DNA from: Shewanella cutis
GTDB lineage: Bacteria; Pseudomonadota; Gammaproteobacteria; Enterobacterales; Shewanellaceae
Assembly (NCBI RefSeq): GCF_022410515.1
Contig: NZ_JACSDI010000006.1
Coordinates: 1 to 64,000 of the forward strand
Direction: 5' to 3'
DNA length: 64,000 nucleotides
In this document: one piece after another, positions 1 to 10,794 of the stretch
How the letters are laid out: each line of letters opens with the position of its first letter
Position numbering within the stretch: the stretch's first letter is position 1
Made by a program: the position numbers and the translations under genes
The notes under the pieces: generated by a model
What the model was told of the DNA's origin: nothing
Seen by the model: only the letters and a program-made list of their open reading frames with translations
Databases searched by the model: none

Positions 1-201
1 CACCGCAAAGGCCGCGATATCAATAGCAAAAACAGCTTCAAGTTCAAACAGTAGCGATTCTACCCAACCACGGCGATGGTCATAGTTTTTACCCGAGTAA
101 CTATCATCGCCACATAAAAATGCACGCCGTACCACACGGCTACAGCAATGGTAATAGGGGGTGTCTTCAAGGCTTAATTGAGTTCTGCGAGGACGCGGCA
201 T
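1..201 (-). CDS. REP-associated tyrosine transposase (RAYT, Y1 family), 5' part
   Basis: The first 67 codons are present and the gene runs off the left edge of the window. The start ATG at 199-201 follows a strong ribosome binding site (AAGGAGG). The N-terminus reads MPRPRRTQL, then a YYHCCSRVVRRAFLCG stretch and a DHRRGW segment. All three match in order the N-terminus of the complete RAYT at 9649-10683. Known members are single-strand HUH transposases that act on REP-type palindromes. The HUH motif itself lies beyond the window edge, so catalytic competence cannot be judged. It is separated by an ordinary 210-bp gap from the TonB receptor gene on the same strand. Confidence 0.8.
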   Translation of the reverse strand, partial: MPRPRRTQLSLEDTPYYHCCSRVVRRAFLCGDDSYSGKNYDHRRGWVESLLFELEAVFAIDIAAFAV

Positions 202-362
202 ACAAACCTCCTTGTTCAATGCTTAACCAAAGCATAGTCGGAGGTTAGCTACCGCACCATTAAAGATGGATGTCCATTTAGTTGAGAAAATCTGCGATTA
301 GCACGATAGCGGGATTACTACTCTGGAGATTGATTCAAGCTAAGGTGGGGGCAACGCTAAAC

Positions 363-386
363 ATTCCCCGGTAAACACCGGGGAAT
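363..386 (-). terminator. stem-loop downstream of the TonB receptor gene
   Basis: Perfect 9-bp inverted repeat ATTCCCCGG / CCGGGGAAT with a 6-nt loop, 26 bp beyond the receptor stop codon. The uridine tract is short (GTTTAG on the minus strand), so it may be a weak terminator or an mRNA-stabilising hairpin. Confidence 0.55.
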
Positions 387-411
387 GGCTTAGAAAGTAC
401 AACAGCTTGAA

Positions 412-2655
412 TTAAAACTGATAATTCACACTCAGGTTGAAATAACGCCCAGGTTGGGTGAAATCATCCTTTTGCAAGTTCATGGTGCTATTGAGTAAGA
501 ATACGGATTGGCCAGCTACATCGGCGTAGTCAACATATTCCTTATCAAACAGGTTATACACCCCAGCACGCAGATGCAGATTGTCGGTAACGCGCAGGCC
601 CATGGTTAAGTCAAACACGGCGTAACCGGCGGTGTTGTAGACTTCATTAAAGCTTTCTTTAGGAATACATTGGCCCATCACGCAAATATCATCGATGGTC
701 AGGTTGATATCGTGGGTGCGGTCCATCTTATCAGCCCAGCGAACTACTGCGCCAATATCGGTTTCCATTCCTCCAATATCGCTATACCAATTCACCCCTA
801 GGTTACCTTTTAGCGGGCTAACGCTGTTAAGGTATTGACCGTTTTCATCGGTTCCATGGGTATAGGAGATATTGCCCCATAGCTCGATAGAATCTGTCAG
901 CCAATGGTTGGCTTGGGCTTCAGCGCCGTAGAGTGTCACTTGATCGCGGTTGAAGTACTGGTATTTGAACTCCATGGGCTGCATCACCGGACCAAACACT
1001 GGCGGTTTAAAGCTGACATATTGCCAGTCAATAAAGTCGACCGCGTGGGTGTAGAAGGTGGTGAGCTCATATTGAGTATCTGCATGATTGCCACGGATAC
1101 CCAGTTCCCAGGTGTGGGATTGCTCAGACTTTAAGTCATAGTTGGCTTGAATGATCACATCGGTCATCGAGCCGCCATCGACCTCTAACTCACCCCATTT
1201 TTGATCTGGCGTAGGCATTTTATAGCCATAGGCATATTGGGCGTAGGCACTCACTGTGTCGGTAAGTTTATAAACGAGGCCCAGTTTAGGTGACCAAAAG
1301 GTGTCGCTCATTACCGCAAAGTCGGCGGGATCTTTACCTGCTTCCATCGCTTGTTGTTGGTCGGGGCTGTTACGGAAATAGTCATAACGTAAACCGCCAA
1401 TCAGGTTTAAATCACCATTTAACAGGGTGATATCGTCCTGCAGAAATAGCCCTAAACGGTGGCTATCGGTATCGGCAAAGGTAAAGGGGGTTTCGGTTTG
1501 CCAATCACCGCTGCTGCTAGCGATATTGTTGTTGCGATGGCGCATCATTTTGGACCATTCATAGTCCATACCGTAGGTGATCTGATGGCCGTATCCCTCT
1601 GCGCCTATGTATTTACTAAAGGTGCTGGTTAAACCCAGTCGCTGATCTTTAAATTCATAGTCGCGATATTCGGTAAGTGGGCGCGCTGCGGTACGCAAAT
1701 CAAAATAATCACGGTGTTCGAGTTGCTCCGTTTGGCCAAAATAGGCGGTAACGGTCAAATCATCGTGTAAATAAGTGGCTTTATCGGAGCGCAGTTGTAG
1801 GGCGCCGTTGATCACTTGGGTATCGCGATCGGTATCAATCCGCTCCTGCGGCACTTGGGCACGATTGAGTTTATCCTCCCAGCGTTCAAGCGTTTGCTCT
1901 AGGTAGTCGAGGGTGAGCTGCACTGTGGTGTGCTCATTAAAGCGGTATTTGCTCTTGAATAGCAGGCTGTCCTGCACGAGATCGCTTTCAGGCTGAGTAT
2001 CAAAGTAGTTAGGTAACTCTTCGCCTTTGCGGTGCTGGTAGGTGAGCAAATTCTCAAAATCGCTATAGGCCGCGGCGCTGGTAAAACCGCCGGAGTACTC
2101 GTTATTGATGCCTGAATAGCCCGCATTGAGCGACACATAATAATCTTCGCCCCGCAGGTAGTCGCTGGCATCTTTTGTGCGCATCACGACTACACCACCA
2201 AGGGCATCGGAGCCGTACATAGTGGATGCAGCGGCTTTAACTACTTCAATTTGCTTAAGACTTTGTACTTCGGTTAAACCACGGCCAGTGCCTTCAGCAC
2301 CTGGGCCTAATGGCGAAGCATACTGGTTATTTACCCGCACGCCGTCTTTCACCATCATTACCCGATTACCGCCAATTCCGCGAATGGTCACTGAGGTTGG
2401 TTTGCCCGCGCCGCCCTTGATATCGACAGCCGATTCGTTACGGAACAGGCTACCAAAATCATTGCTCATATTGCGCTCAATGGCTTCTTCATCTATGACC
2501 AAAATAGAGCCAGCCACCTGCTCAATGTTTTGTTCCATACGGGAGCCTGAGACCACAATAACTTCGTTAATCAGTGGTTTAGCTTGTTCTTCTGCCCAAA
2601 CGGGCAATGCACTTGCTACGGCAAGGGCGCACAGACTGAGCGGCAACGGTTTCAT
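412..2655 (-). CDS. TonB-dependent outer-membrane receptor, heme/hemoglobin type
   Basis: Imports an iron source, probably heme or hemoglobin, across the outer membrane using TonB energy. The 747-residue product starts with a signal peptide ending near VWA-EE. A plug domain follows (about residues 30-160, with the IRGIGGNRVMMVKDGVR stretch), then a 22-strand-type barrel ending in the terminal aromatic residue of YQF. YKMPTPDQ and ANYDL segments lie where heme receptors carry FRAP and NPNL boxes, but they are divergent. Start: ATG 2655 behind AAGGTG; a TTG one codon upstream is in frame but less likely. A Fur-like box lies just upstream. Substrate is inferred from family resemblance only. Confidence 0.85.
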   Translation of the reverse strand: MKPLPLSLCALAVASALPVWAEEQAKPLINEVIVVSGSRMEQNIEQVAGSILVIDEEAIERNMSNDFGSLFRNESAVDIKGGAGKPTSVTIRGIGGNRVMMVKDGVRVNNQYASPLGPGAEGTGRGLTEVQSLKQIEVVKAAASTMYGSDALGGVVVMRTKDASDYLRGEDYYVSLNAGYSGINNEYSGGFTSAAAYSDFENLLTYQHRKGEELPNYFDTQPESDLVQDSLLFKSKYRFNEHTTVQLTLDYLEQTLERWEDKLNRAQVPQERIDTDRDTQVINGALQLRSDKATYLHDDLTVTAYFGQTEQLEHRDYFDLRTAARPLTEYRDYEFKDQRLGLTSTFSKYIGAEGYGHQITYGMDYEWSKMMRHRNNNIASSSGDWQTETPFTFADTDSHRLGLFLQDDITLLNGDLNLIGGLRYDYFRNSPDQQQAMEAGKDPADFAVMSDTFWSPKLGLVYKLTDTVSAYAQYAYGYKMPTPDQKWGELEVDGGSMTDVIIQANYDLKSEQSHTWELGIRGNHADTQYELTTFYTHAVDFIDWQYVSFKPPVFGPVMQPMEFKYQYFNRDQVTLYGAEAQANHWLTDSIELWGNISYTHGTDENGQYLNSVSPLKGNLGVNWYSDIGGMETDIGAVVRWADKMDRTHDINLTIDDICVMGQCIPKESFNEVYNTAGYAVFDLTMGLRVTDNLHLRAGVYNLFDKEYVDYADVAGQSVFLLNSTMNLQKDDFTQPGRYFNLSVNYQF

Positions 2656-2673
2656 CAATCACCTTTATGCTTA

Positions 2674-2692
2674 GAAATGAGAATTGTTCCTA
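2674..2692 (-). promoter_or_regulatory. probable Fur box of the TonB receptor
   Basis: AAATGAGAATTGTTCC lies 20-40 bp upstream of the receptor start codon and resembles the Fur site (NAT)n pattern, with a good left half and a degenerate right half. Iron-repressed expression is inferred from this and from the product. Confidence 0.5.
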
Positions 2693-2889
2693 CCTTGAAT
2701 ATGCGCGATAGCTTATATGGATTTTACCTTGAGGTCAGGTTTTAATTGCCATTATGTGATCAAGGCAAAGCCTGTGAGTGATGTTTTAAAAGGGAATTAT
2801 TGATTGATGCTGTAAACCTTACTTTTCATATCACCCACATAGATGCTGAGATGAATGATGGGCGATACGCAGAGAGGCTTGGGATGTCG

Positions 2890-3384
2890 CTACAGCCGCG
2901 GATCTGCCGATTGGCTTTCGACTTGGCCAATGACAGTGATATCACTCAAATTTGATAGTTTGCCCCATTGCTGAATCGTCATCATGCCGGTGATTTCCTG
3001 GGCGCTGAAACTTAAACGTATGCCGTCTTTGCGGTATTCCTGCGGTAGATTTTTCGGCAATATGTGTTGGCCATTATCGGCGACAATTCCCCAAAAACCG
3101 CCTTCTATATGCAGATATCGAACCGTACCTTGTAACATCACCGCTTCTCCTTTGGTTGGCATATTGGGTTTGGTTAGTCCCTTGTCGGTTGCGCGCTTAA
3201 GCTGCGGCTGAGCGAGTTCTTCCGCGCGATGGGCCTTAGCCGCCTCTGGGGTCACCGCTGGGGTTGGAGTGATGGTTTGAGGAGCAAGTTTATCGGTGCT
3301 TGGCAGCTCATTCGCTTGGGCTTGTTGTTGATAAACCAAGAAAAATAGCGGCAGTAGTGTAAGCAGGGGCGTAAGTGGGCGCAT
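2890..3384 (-). CDS. secreted hypothetical protein
   Basis: 164 residues. An N-terminal signal peptide (hydrophobic LLTLLPLFFLVY core, likely cleaved after AQA) is followed by a Pro/Thr/Ala-rich linker (about 30-80). The compact C-terminal domain (about 85-155) contains IEGGFWGIVADNGQHILPKNLP and a QQWG motif. That pattern suggests a small beta-rich domain of periplasmic proteins of unknown function. It lies on the same strand as the TonB receptor but more than 200 bp upstream of it, with no sign of co-transcription. I do not recognise a function. Confidence 0.7.
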   Translation of the reverse strand: MRPLTPLLTLLPLFFLVYQQQAQANELPSTDKLAPQTITPTPAVTPEAAKAHRAEELAQPQLKRATDKGLTKPNMPTKGEAVMLQGTVRYLHIEGGFWGIVADNGQHILPKNLPQEYRKDGIRLSFSAQEITGMMTIQQWGKLSNLSDITVIGQVESQSADPRL

Positions 3385-3508
3385 GTTGCTTCCTTTTCAT
3401 CATGTTTGTACGCTGCAGAGATGACCACTCTAGCAAAACGATAAGGTTTGTATATCTTTATGTACCGAGCAAGATGCCCGCAAAGGCATGGCCTAGCTAA
3501 TGGCAGAT

Positions 3509-3541
3509 AAAGAGGTAAAGCAAAGTGTGCTATGCCTCTTT
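3509..3541 (-). terminator. stem-loop after the DUF2999 gene
   Basis: AAAGAGG / CCTCTTT arms with further internal pairing, followed by TAT on the minus strand, 20 bp downstream of the DUF2999 stop codon. Confidence 0.45.
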
Positions 3542-3561
3542 ATCTTTGCAGAAAGGGCTGA

Positions 3562-3813
3562 CTATTTTTGTAGCTGGGCTTTGGCGGCTTCAACCTTGGC
3601 GAAGTCTAAACCAAGCTCGAGTACTGCTTCTTTAATCAGGGCGGGATTTTGCATTACCAGAGCCATCAGTTGTTGCAGTTTTTCTGGTGGAATGCCGAGC
3701 TGACCAATAATGCCCATCGCCATCAGGGGATTATCGGTTAATGCTTGAAAAAGCTCGTTAATTTTTGCATCTGTGACATTGTGTTCTTTTAAGATGGCAA
3801 TAATCGGATTCAT
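3562..3813 (-). CDS. DUF2999 family small protein
   Basis: 83 residues, starting MNPIIAILKEHNVTDAKINELFQ. The sequence is all-helical in character, with an ALTDNPLMAMG segment and a Lys/Ala-rich C-terminus. It matches the DUF2999 family of short cytoplasmic proteins in Shewanella and Vibrio relatives. There are no catalytic motifs or signal peptide, and the function is unknown. It is a single-gene unit, transcribed divergently from katG across about 390 bp. Confidence 0.75.
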   Translation of the reverse strand: MNPIIAILKEHNVTDAKINELFQALTDNPLMAMGIIGQLGIPPEKLQQLMALVMQNPALIKEAVLELGLDFAKVEAAKAQLQK

Positions 3814-4067
3814 TGCAATACCTTATCAAGGTTAACGGAAAACGGCCGCTATGCTATCACAGATAGCTAAACCAGTTGGATGAACAATTTTATACCATAG
3901 TCATTACCTATAAGTTTAGTACTAGGGGTAATACAGTATGAATTTCGGTAAACGGCAACTTTCTTAATGCTTTCATAAATTAACCATCGTTAATCTATTT
4001 TCGCGATTCCAACCATCGGTATTAATCGTTTCAAATACTTAGAAGCCTGTCATTAGACTGCAATCTC

Positions 4068-4137
4068 GGTTGTGTTAACGGCATATGCGATTTTTGCCTT
4101 GGAACAACACAACCAGAAGGATTGCTGTATGCCGTTA
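4068..4137 (+). promoter_or_regulatory. interleaved inverted repeats (possible pseudoknot) in the katG leader
   Basis: Two perfect 9-bp complementary pairs are interleaved. GGTTGTGTT (4068-4076) pairs with AACACAACC (4106-4114). AACGGCATA (4077-4085) pairs with TATGCCGTT (4128-4136). The two left strands abut, so the arrangement is that of an H-type pseudoknot or two mutually exclusive hairpins. A Shine-Dalgarno-like AGAAGGA and an ATG (see the mini-ORF entry) lie between and inside the right-hand strands. A second hairpin (TTGCTG/CAGCAA, 4123-4146) competes with the second pair. A double DNA operator is the alternative reading. Confidence 0.5.
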
Positions 4138-4164
4138 CGCAGCAAATGGATGGCCCACATTTAA
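4129..4164 (+). CDS. possible 11-residue leader peptide upstream of katG
   Basis: ATG at 4129 is preceded by AGAAGGA at 7-nt spacing and opens an 11-codon frame, MPLRSKWMAHI, ending at TAA 4164, 42 bp before the katG start codon. Its start codon lies inside the TATGCCGTT strand of the leader stem, so its translation could depend on RNA folding. A frame this short can arise by chance; the evidence is the ribosome binding site and position only. Confidence 0.3.
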   Translation: MPLRSKWMAHI

Positions 4165-4197
4165 CATTATTCAATGGGCTGAACAGGACGAAACTAG

Positions 4198-6429
<2,232 letters not shown>

Positions 6430-6446
6430 AGTGAGCGGTTAACCTC

Positions 6447-6484
6447 AAGCCCATCCGCGCGTTTTCGTCGGGGTGGGCTTTTTT
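6447..6484 (+). terminator. rho-independent terminator of katG
   Basis: AAGCCCA(TCC) arm pairs with GG(GG)TGGGCTT across a 15-20 nt loop and is followed by TTTTATTTTT. Confidence 0.75.
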
Positions 6485-6627
6485 ATTTTTATGGATAATC
6501 AGTGTTTGAGCGATTGCTGACTGGCATTCCATTCTGCTTATTTACTCAGTAGTATCAATGCCATGATAGATTTTAAGTGCATTCAGTCGAGTCGATATTA
6601 ATCGGGTTGAATACCTAAGGACGTGGA

Positions 6628-8121
6628 ATGGGGAATAGTGCGACACACGGGGACAAGGCTATTGCCGTGAAGGGATTACGTTATGGCCGTGGCAATGAGC
6701 TGCTGGTGGTCGACGATTGGCAGTTAATGCCGAACCAGCATTGGGCGATTTTTGCCACCGACAGTTATAACGGCTCACTCCTTGGGCGAATATTAGCGGG
6801 TGATATACAGCCTGATGAAGGCGAGATATCTGGATTACCGTCGCGAATTGGTTGGGTGTCACTCGGTTTACAGCAGGCATTACTTGAACGTGAGCTAACA
6901 AAGGATGAACTCGACTATGGTTCAACGGTTGAGGCCTTAGTGCTGGAATCTTGTCTGCATACTGAACGTTTGAGCGCCTTTTTACAAAAAGTGGAACTCG
7001 AACATTTAGCGCAAAGAGGATTTAGACAGTTATCGACTGGTGAGGCCCGGCGGGTGATGTTAGCGAGGGCACTGGCAACTGAACCTGAATTATTGATTTT
7101 AGATGACCCCTACGCTGGGTTGGATAGCGAGCATCAACTCAGCCTATCACGGCTGTTAGTTGAAATTGCCGAATATACTCAGTTGCTTATCATCACCTCC
7201 CGCCAAGAGGAATTACCGCCGTGCATTAGCCACGTGGCACTGTTTAATAGTGAGATGCTTAAATCTGGCCAGCATGTGCATAAGCTCAGCGCACCTATGT
7301 CGATTGAGCAATGGCATAGTCACCCTGTGATGGCACACTTAAATGCACTTTCGGCCAGCCGCAGTGCCGAGTTGTTGGCGTTAATGGAACGCCAACGCCA
7401 CAATGCCGAAGCCTTTGATCCCCTAGTCGAGATTAAAAATGGCAAGGTGGAATATGTTAGCGGCTTGATTTTTAAAGGCGTGAATTGGCGAATTAACGCG
7501 GGCCAACATTGGCAAGTGCGCGGGCCAAATGGTTGCGGTAAGAGTACCTTACTCGGGCTGATTTTGGGCGATCATCCCCAATGCTACAGTAACGATATCA
7601 CCCTCTTTGGGCGTCCACGAGGCAGTGGTGAGAGTATTTGGCAGATTAAACAACGGATTGGCATGGTGTCATCGGCCTTGCATTTGCAATACCGAGTGAG
7701 TTGTTCGGCGCTTGATGTTTTGTTATCGGGTTTTTACGATTCCATTGGCCTTTACCATAAACCCACTAAACCTCAGGTCGATTTGGCGAAGGAATGGCTG
7801 GCAATTTTACATATGAGTGAGTTTGCCAGTACGGGTTTTAAGCAATTGGATTACGGCCAGCAGCGACTATTGCTGATTGGTAGAGCCTTGATTAAACAGC
7901 CCTTACTGTTGATTTTAGATGAGCCGTATCAAGGATTAGATTTTATTAATCGCACTTTGGTGATGCGGGCGCTGGAGATGATTGCCGAGCATCATCTGAG
8001 TCAGTTGCTGTATGTCTCCCATCATAGGGAAGATGCCTTGCCAGCCATTAAAAACTTTGTCGATTTTATCAAGCAGGAAGAAGGTTATTCGGTTGAGATT
8101 AGTGAGGGTGCCGATGTGTAA
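6628..8121 (+). CDS. modF: double ATP-binding-cassette protein, ModF-like
   Basis: 497 residues made of two ABC ATPase domains and no membrane segment, the architecture and length of ModF, the accessory protein linked to molybdate uptake. The second domain has a complete P-loop (GPNGCGKST, about residue 300), signature LDYGQQR and Walker B LLLILDEPYQGLD. The first domain has signature LSTGEARR and Walker B LLILDDPYAGLD, but a degenerate P-loop (ATDSYNGSL) lacking the Lys-Ser/Thr pair, so it may not hydrolyse ATP. Start ATG follows AAGGA. No molybdate permease or binding protein is nearby, so the transport role is uncertain. Confidence 0.7.
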   Translation: MGNSATHGDKAIAVKGLRYGRGNELLVVDDWQLMPNQHWAIFATDSYNGSLLGRILAGDIQPDEGEISGLPSRIGWVSLGLQQALLERELTKDELDYGSTVEALVLESCLHTERLSAFLQKVELEHLAQRGFRQLSTGEARRVMLARALATEPELLILDDPYAGLDSEHQLSLSRLLVEIAEYTQLLIITSRQEELPPCISHVALFNSEMLKSGQHVHKLSAPMSIEQWHSHPVMAHLNALSASRSAELLALMERQRHNAEAFDPLVEIKNGKVEYVSGLIFKGVNWRINAGQHWQVRGPNGCGKSTLLGLILGDHPQCYSNDITLFGRPRGSGESIWQIKQRIGMVSSALHLQYRVSCSALDVLLSGFYDSIGLYHKPTKPQVDLAKEWLAILHMSEFASTGFKQLDYGQQRLLLIGRALIKQPLLLILDEPYQGLDFINRTLVMRALEMIAEHHLSQLLYVSHHREDALPAIKNFVDFIKQEEGYSVEISEGADV

Positions 8122-8207
8122 CTCGACTTAGCTATCGAGCCTAACCTTATCATCATGGTGAGTAAAACTGTGATAACAGCCTCGGTTTAAAAGTGGTAAA
8201 TGACCAT

Positions 8208-8237
8208 AATAGTTTTTGGCGTACGCCAAAAACTATT
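8208..8237. promoter_or_regulatory. perfect 30-bp palindrome upstream of the DUF134/NifX pair
   Basis: Each 15-nt half reads AATAGTTTTTGGCGT from its own strand, with no mismatch and no spacer. It lies 59 bp before the DUF134 gene and 86 bp after the ModF stop codon. No uridine tract follows on either strand, so a terminator is less likely than an operator or RNA stem. The DUF134 protein is a plausible binder, by inference only. Confidence 0.5.
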
Positions 8238-8296
8238 CAAAGGGAGCATCAATGCTCGATTGCTTTCTAACATTTGCCCTTGAGGTACCATCATAG

Positions 8297-8593
8297 ATGC
8301 CAAGACCCAAAAAATGCCGTCAATTATCGAGTTGTGTACCCTGTAGTCTGTTTAAACCTAATGGCATACCGGCGGCCAACTTATCCCAAATCCTTTTAGC
8401 TGCCGACGAGTTTGAAGCCTTAGATCTTGGTGATGTGCAGCGCTTAAGTCAGCTTGAGGCCGCGGCGCAAATGGGGATCTCGCGGCAAACCTTTGGTTAT
8501 CTCCTCGCCAGTGCTCGCCAAAAAGTGGCGACCGCCATTACTCAAGGGTTAGTGCTGAAATTACCGACTCCAAATGATAAGGACCCAATATGA
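8297..8593 (+). CDS. DUF134 family DNA-binding-type protein
   Basis: 98 residues, starting MPRPKKCRQLSSCVPCSLFKPNG, with a Cys cluster near the N-terminus. The helix-turn-helix-like second half (RLSQLEAAAQMGISRQTFGYLLASARQKVA) has sigma-70 region 4-type character, as in the DUF134 family. Members commonly sit beside NifX/NafY-domain proteins, as here: its stop overlaps the next start (ATGA). It probably regulates or accompanies metal-cofactor handling; the precise role is unknown. The 30-bp palindrome upstream could be its operator. Confidence 0.8.
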   Translation: MPRPKKCRQLSSCVPCSLFKPNGIPAANLSQILLAADEFEALDLGDVQRLSQLEAAAQMGISRQTFGYLLASARQKVATAITQGLVLKLPTPNDKDPI

Positions 8594-9093
8594 TTATCGC
8601 CCTGCCTATTAGCCGTGGACGGCTTGCCAGCCATTTTACTAAGGCGCAGCAAGTCCATTTTTATGATGAAAATCATCAGCTTTTACTTTCTATCCCAAAC
8701 CCCGCCCTTGGCGGCAATTGCCAAGATAAAAAAGCCTTGTTAGATGCCATTCGTGCTCAGCACACCTGCATTGTGGTGGTGCAACATATTGGTGAGCGTA
8801 TGCTTGGTAAGTTACTCGATGCAGGGATCAGTGTGAGCCGAGGGGATAATCAATTATCGATTGCCACGCTGCTCGCCCAGAGTAAAGAGGTGAATTTGCG
8901 TTTAACCGAGGCATCACAGGGGCGTGCATCCCTAAAACATTTAGCCAAGGGCGGATGCTGTGGTGCTAAAGGAAGTTGTGGCTGCGGCGGTAAGGCAAAG
9001 ACAACTCAAACCTTGTTGAGCCTGACTCAAGCGCAGCCAAGCTTAACCTTAGCTAAACCCATCGCATACAGTGGTTTTAGATTATCAAAATAG
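8590..9093 (+). CDS. NifX/NafY-type dinitrogenase iron-molybdenum cofactor domain protein
   Basis: 167 residues. The N-terminal half (about 1-100: IIALPISRGRLASHFTKAQQVHFYD and VVQHIGERMLGKLLDAGI) matches the small cofactor-binding domain shared by NifX, NifB and NafY. The C-terminal part carries a cysteine-rich GGCCGAKGSCGCGG segment (about 129-142) that could bind an Fe-S or metal cluster. No nif structural genes are present, so a role in nitrogenase is not implied. It is translationally coupled to the DUF134 gene. Proximity to a ModF-like gene hints at Mo or metal-cofactor homeostasis; that is inference. Confidence 0.8.
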   Translation: MIIALPISRGRLASHFTKAQQVHFYDENHQLLLSIPNPALGGNCQDKKALLDAIRAQHTCIVVVQHIGERMLGKLLDAGISVSRGDNQLSIATLLAQSKEVNLRLTEASQGRASLKHLAKGGCCGAKGSCGCGGKAKTTQTLLSLTQAQPSLTLAKPIAYSGFRLSK

Positions 9094-9323
9094 TCATGGC
9101 GTTATTGTAGGAGAGGAATAAAGTTAGATACTAAACAATCAATTACCCCTGCGAGTACCGTTTTAGATTAAACATGACCAAAAATAAAGATTCATACTAA
9201 TAGCTACTACTCAGTCTGAATCGAGCTACAACCGAGTATTAAAGTATCATACCCGTTGTAGTTCACTTCGGGACAAAAGCTAAATAGCCTTTTATCTACT
9301 CAGGAAGTTTATTGCCGTTGTTT

Positions 9324-9510
9324 CCACAGTGACACGCCGCCTCTTTATTTAACATGAAGTATCCCTATAGGCTCGACGGCGACATCTGCGGTACAGGATG
9401 TACTAATGCAGCGATCACATGGCCAATGATGTTCCCAACATCATAGTGGCATTTCCCATATCCCTATGGGTCAGATGTGAATGAGCTGCCATGTCACCGA
9501 CGGTCACTGT
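9324..9510. repeat. structured repeat region beside the RAYT gene
   Basis: A gene-free stretch dense in inverted repeats: CTGC-GTAC/GTAC-GCAG (9386-9411), ATGATGTT/AACATCAT (9426-9444, extendable to GCCA/TGGC) and CCCATA/TATGGG (9455-9470). An outer imperfect pairing joins CGGCGACAT...GCAGCGATCACAT to its reversed counterpart near 9475-9503, and ACAGTGAC (9326) faces GTCACTGT (9502). The core TCCCTATAGGCTC (9362-9374) recurs with one change at 58894-58906. It is probably a REP-like interspersed element; the copy number is not known from this window. From 9094 to 9323 I see nothing notable. Confidence 0.5.
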
Positions 9511-9648
9511 AGACCCAATGCCAATTTTAACTACCCATATGCGATATGTACGTAAAAAGCAAAGGGACAAAAGCGTGCTATGTTTTGCGCGAAATTATCT
9601 CCATTTCGGATAAACAAAAATAATCCTAAACGCTGAGTCGTGAGCAAC

Positions 9649-10683
9649 TTAAGGATGTAACGCTTGGCTTGAGGCTTTTCCTTTACACCATTTGCCGCTG
9701 TTATGCTGCTTTTTAAAGGCGCACATGCTATCCCATCGACCACTTATGCCACTGTATTGACGACGAAACTCTTTGGCTGATGTGAGCCACGCATCGGGTG
9801 CAATGCCTAATTCATTGAGTAGTTTCGGTCGCTGATTATCGATATAGCCTTTCTTATCAAGGCGAATGGCGCGGCCTGTCCAATCAATCAGTTCGAGATA
9901 ATCGGCAAAATGAAATGGAATGCCCGTTTGCTGATTCAGGTGAGCTGCGCCATCGAATTGAACCAGAGACTTGTGGGGAATATGAGCTTCATTAGTTGAG
10001 AAGTCAGTTTGTGGCACAGGGATGGCTAATGGGCGATTGGGTGAATCTAGCGAGGTAATTCGCTCCTGAATCGATGTAAAATCAGAGGATTGCAAAGAAT
10101 CGGCAATGCCTGCTCTGATTGGATTTAAATCCACATACATCATACACGCGAGCAGGGCTTGCTCATCTAGCAGCGCTTGCGACTTAAAACGCCCCTCCCA
10201 AAAGGCGCCCTTGCACTCATCTTCACGATTAGCCTTGCGGGCAATTTCTTCGTTTAAACAACGCATAAACCAGGAGATACTACTCAATCGCTCATGCCAT
10301 TCGGTAATTAAGCCATCAAGTAACATGCGTTCAACGTCGATTAAAGCATCACCATTCATATACTTAGTAGCAATTGCATGACCTTTAGTAATTTGGCACC
10401 AACGACTGATAATGTCTTTTTGCGTTAACGATTTGGCCTTATCGACATCTTTTTTAAGCACTAAGTGGTAATGATTGCTCATCACCGCGTAAGCGCAAAT
10501 ATCGATACAAAATATCGCAGACAAGGCTTTGATTTTATCAACTATCCAGCCGCGTCGATGCTCGTAACTACGTCCAGTGAGCTTATCCTCACCACACAAA
10601 AAAGTCCTTCTAACACAGCGATTTATCACATGATAGAAGGGCGTTGCATTAGCATCAATTAGCTGTCTTCTGGCCGAAGTCAT
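9649..10683 (-). CDS. REP-associated tyrosine transposase (RAYT, Y1 family)
   Basis: 344 residues. HUH single-strand transposase: His71-Tyr72-His73 in AVMSNHYHLVLKKD binds the metal, and the Tyr in CMMYVDLNPIRAG (near residue 180) is the likely nucleophile. The family processes palindromic REP sequences. Start ATG 10683 follows GGAG at 6 nt; a GTG four codons upstream is also in frame but overlaps that site. The C-terminal third is long for the family and carries an SAKEFRRQYSG segment. It lies between a structured repeat downstream and an attC-like hairpin upstream, and is related to the truncated RAYT at the window start. Confidence 0.88.
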   Translation of the reverse strand: MTSARRQLIDANATPFYHVINRCVRRTFLCGEDKLTGRSYEHRRGWIVDKIKALSAIFCIDICAYAVMSNHYHLVLKKDVDKAKSLTQKDIISRWCQITKGHAIATKYMNGDALIDVERMLLDGLITEWHERLSSISWFMRCLNEEIARKANREDECKGAFWEGRFKSQALLDEQALLACMMYVDLNPIRAGIADSLQSSDFTSIQERITSLDSPNRPLAIPVPQTDFSTNEAHIPHKSLVQFDGAAHLNQQTGIPFHFADYLELIDWTGRAIRLDKKGYIDNQRPKLLNELGIAPDAWLTSAKEFRRQYSGISGRWDSMCAFKKQHNSGKWCKGKASSQALHP

Positions 10684-10794
10684 AGCAAACTCCACACAGA
10701 CAAAATCAGGATAATTTAAAGCCTAGGTGAAGGTGCTGAAAAACACAAAAAGATATGGCTGTCCCCGATATTTTTGGTTTTAAGTAGCAGTTTT

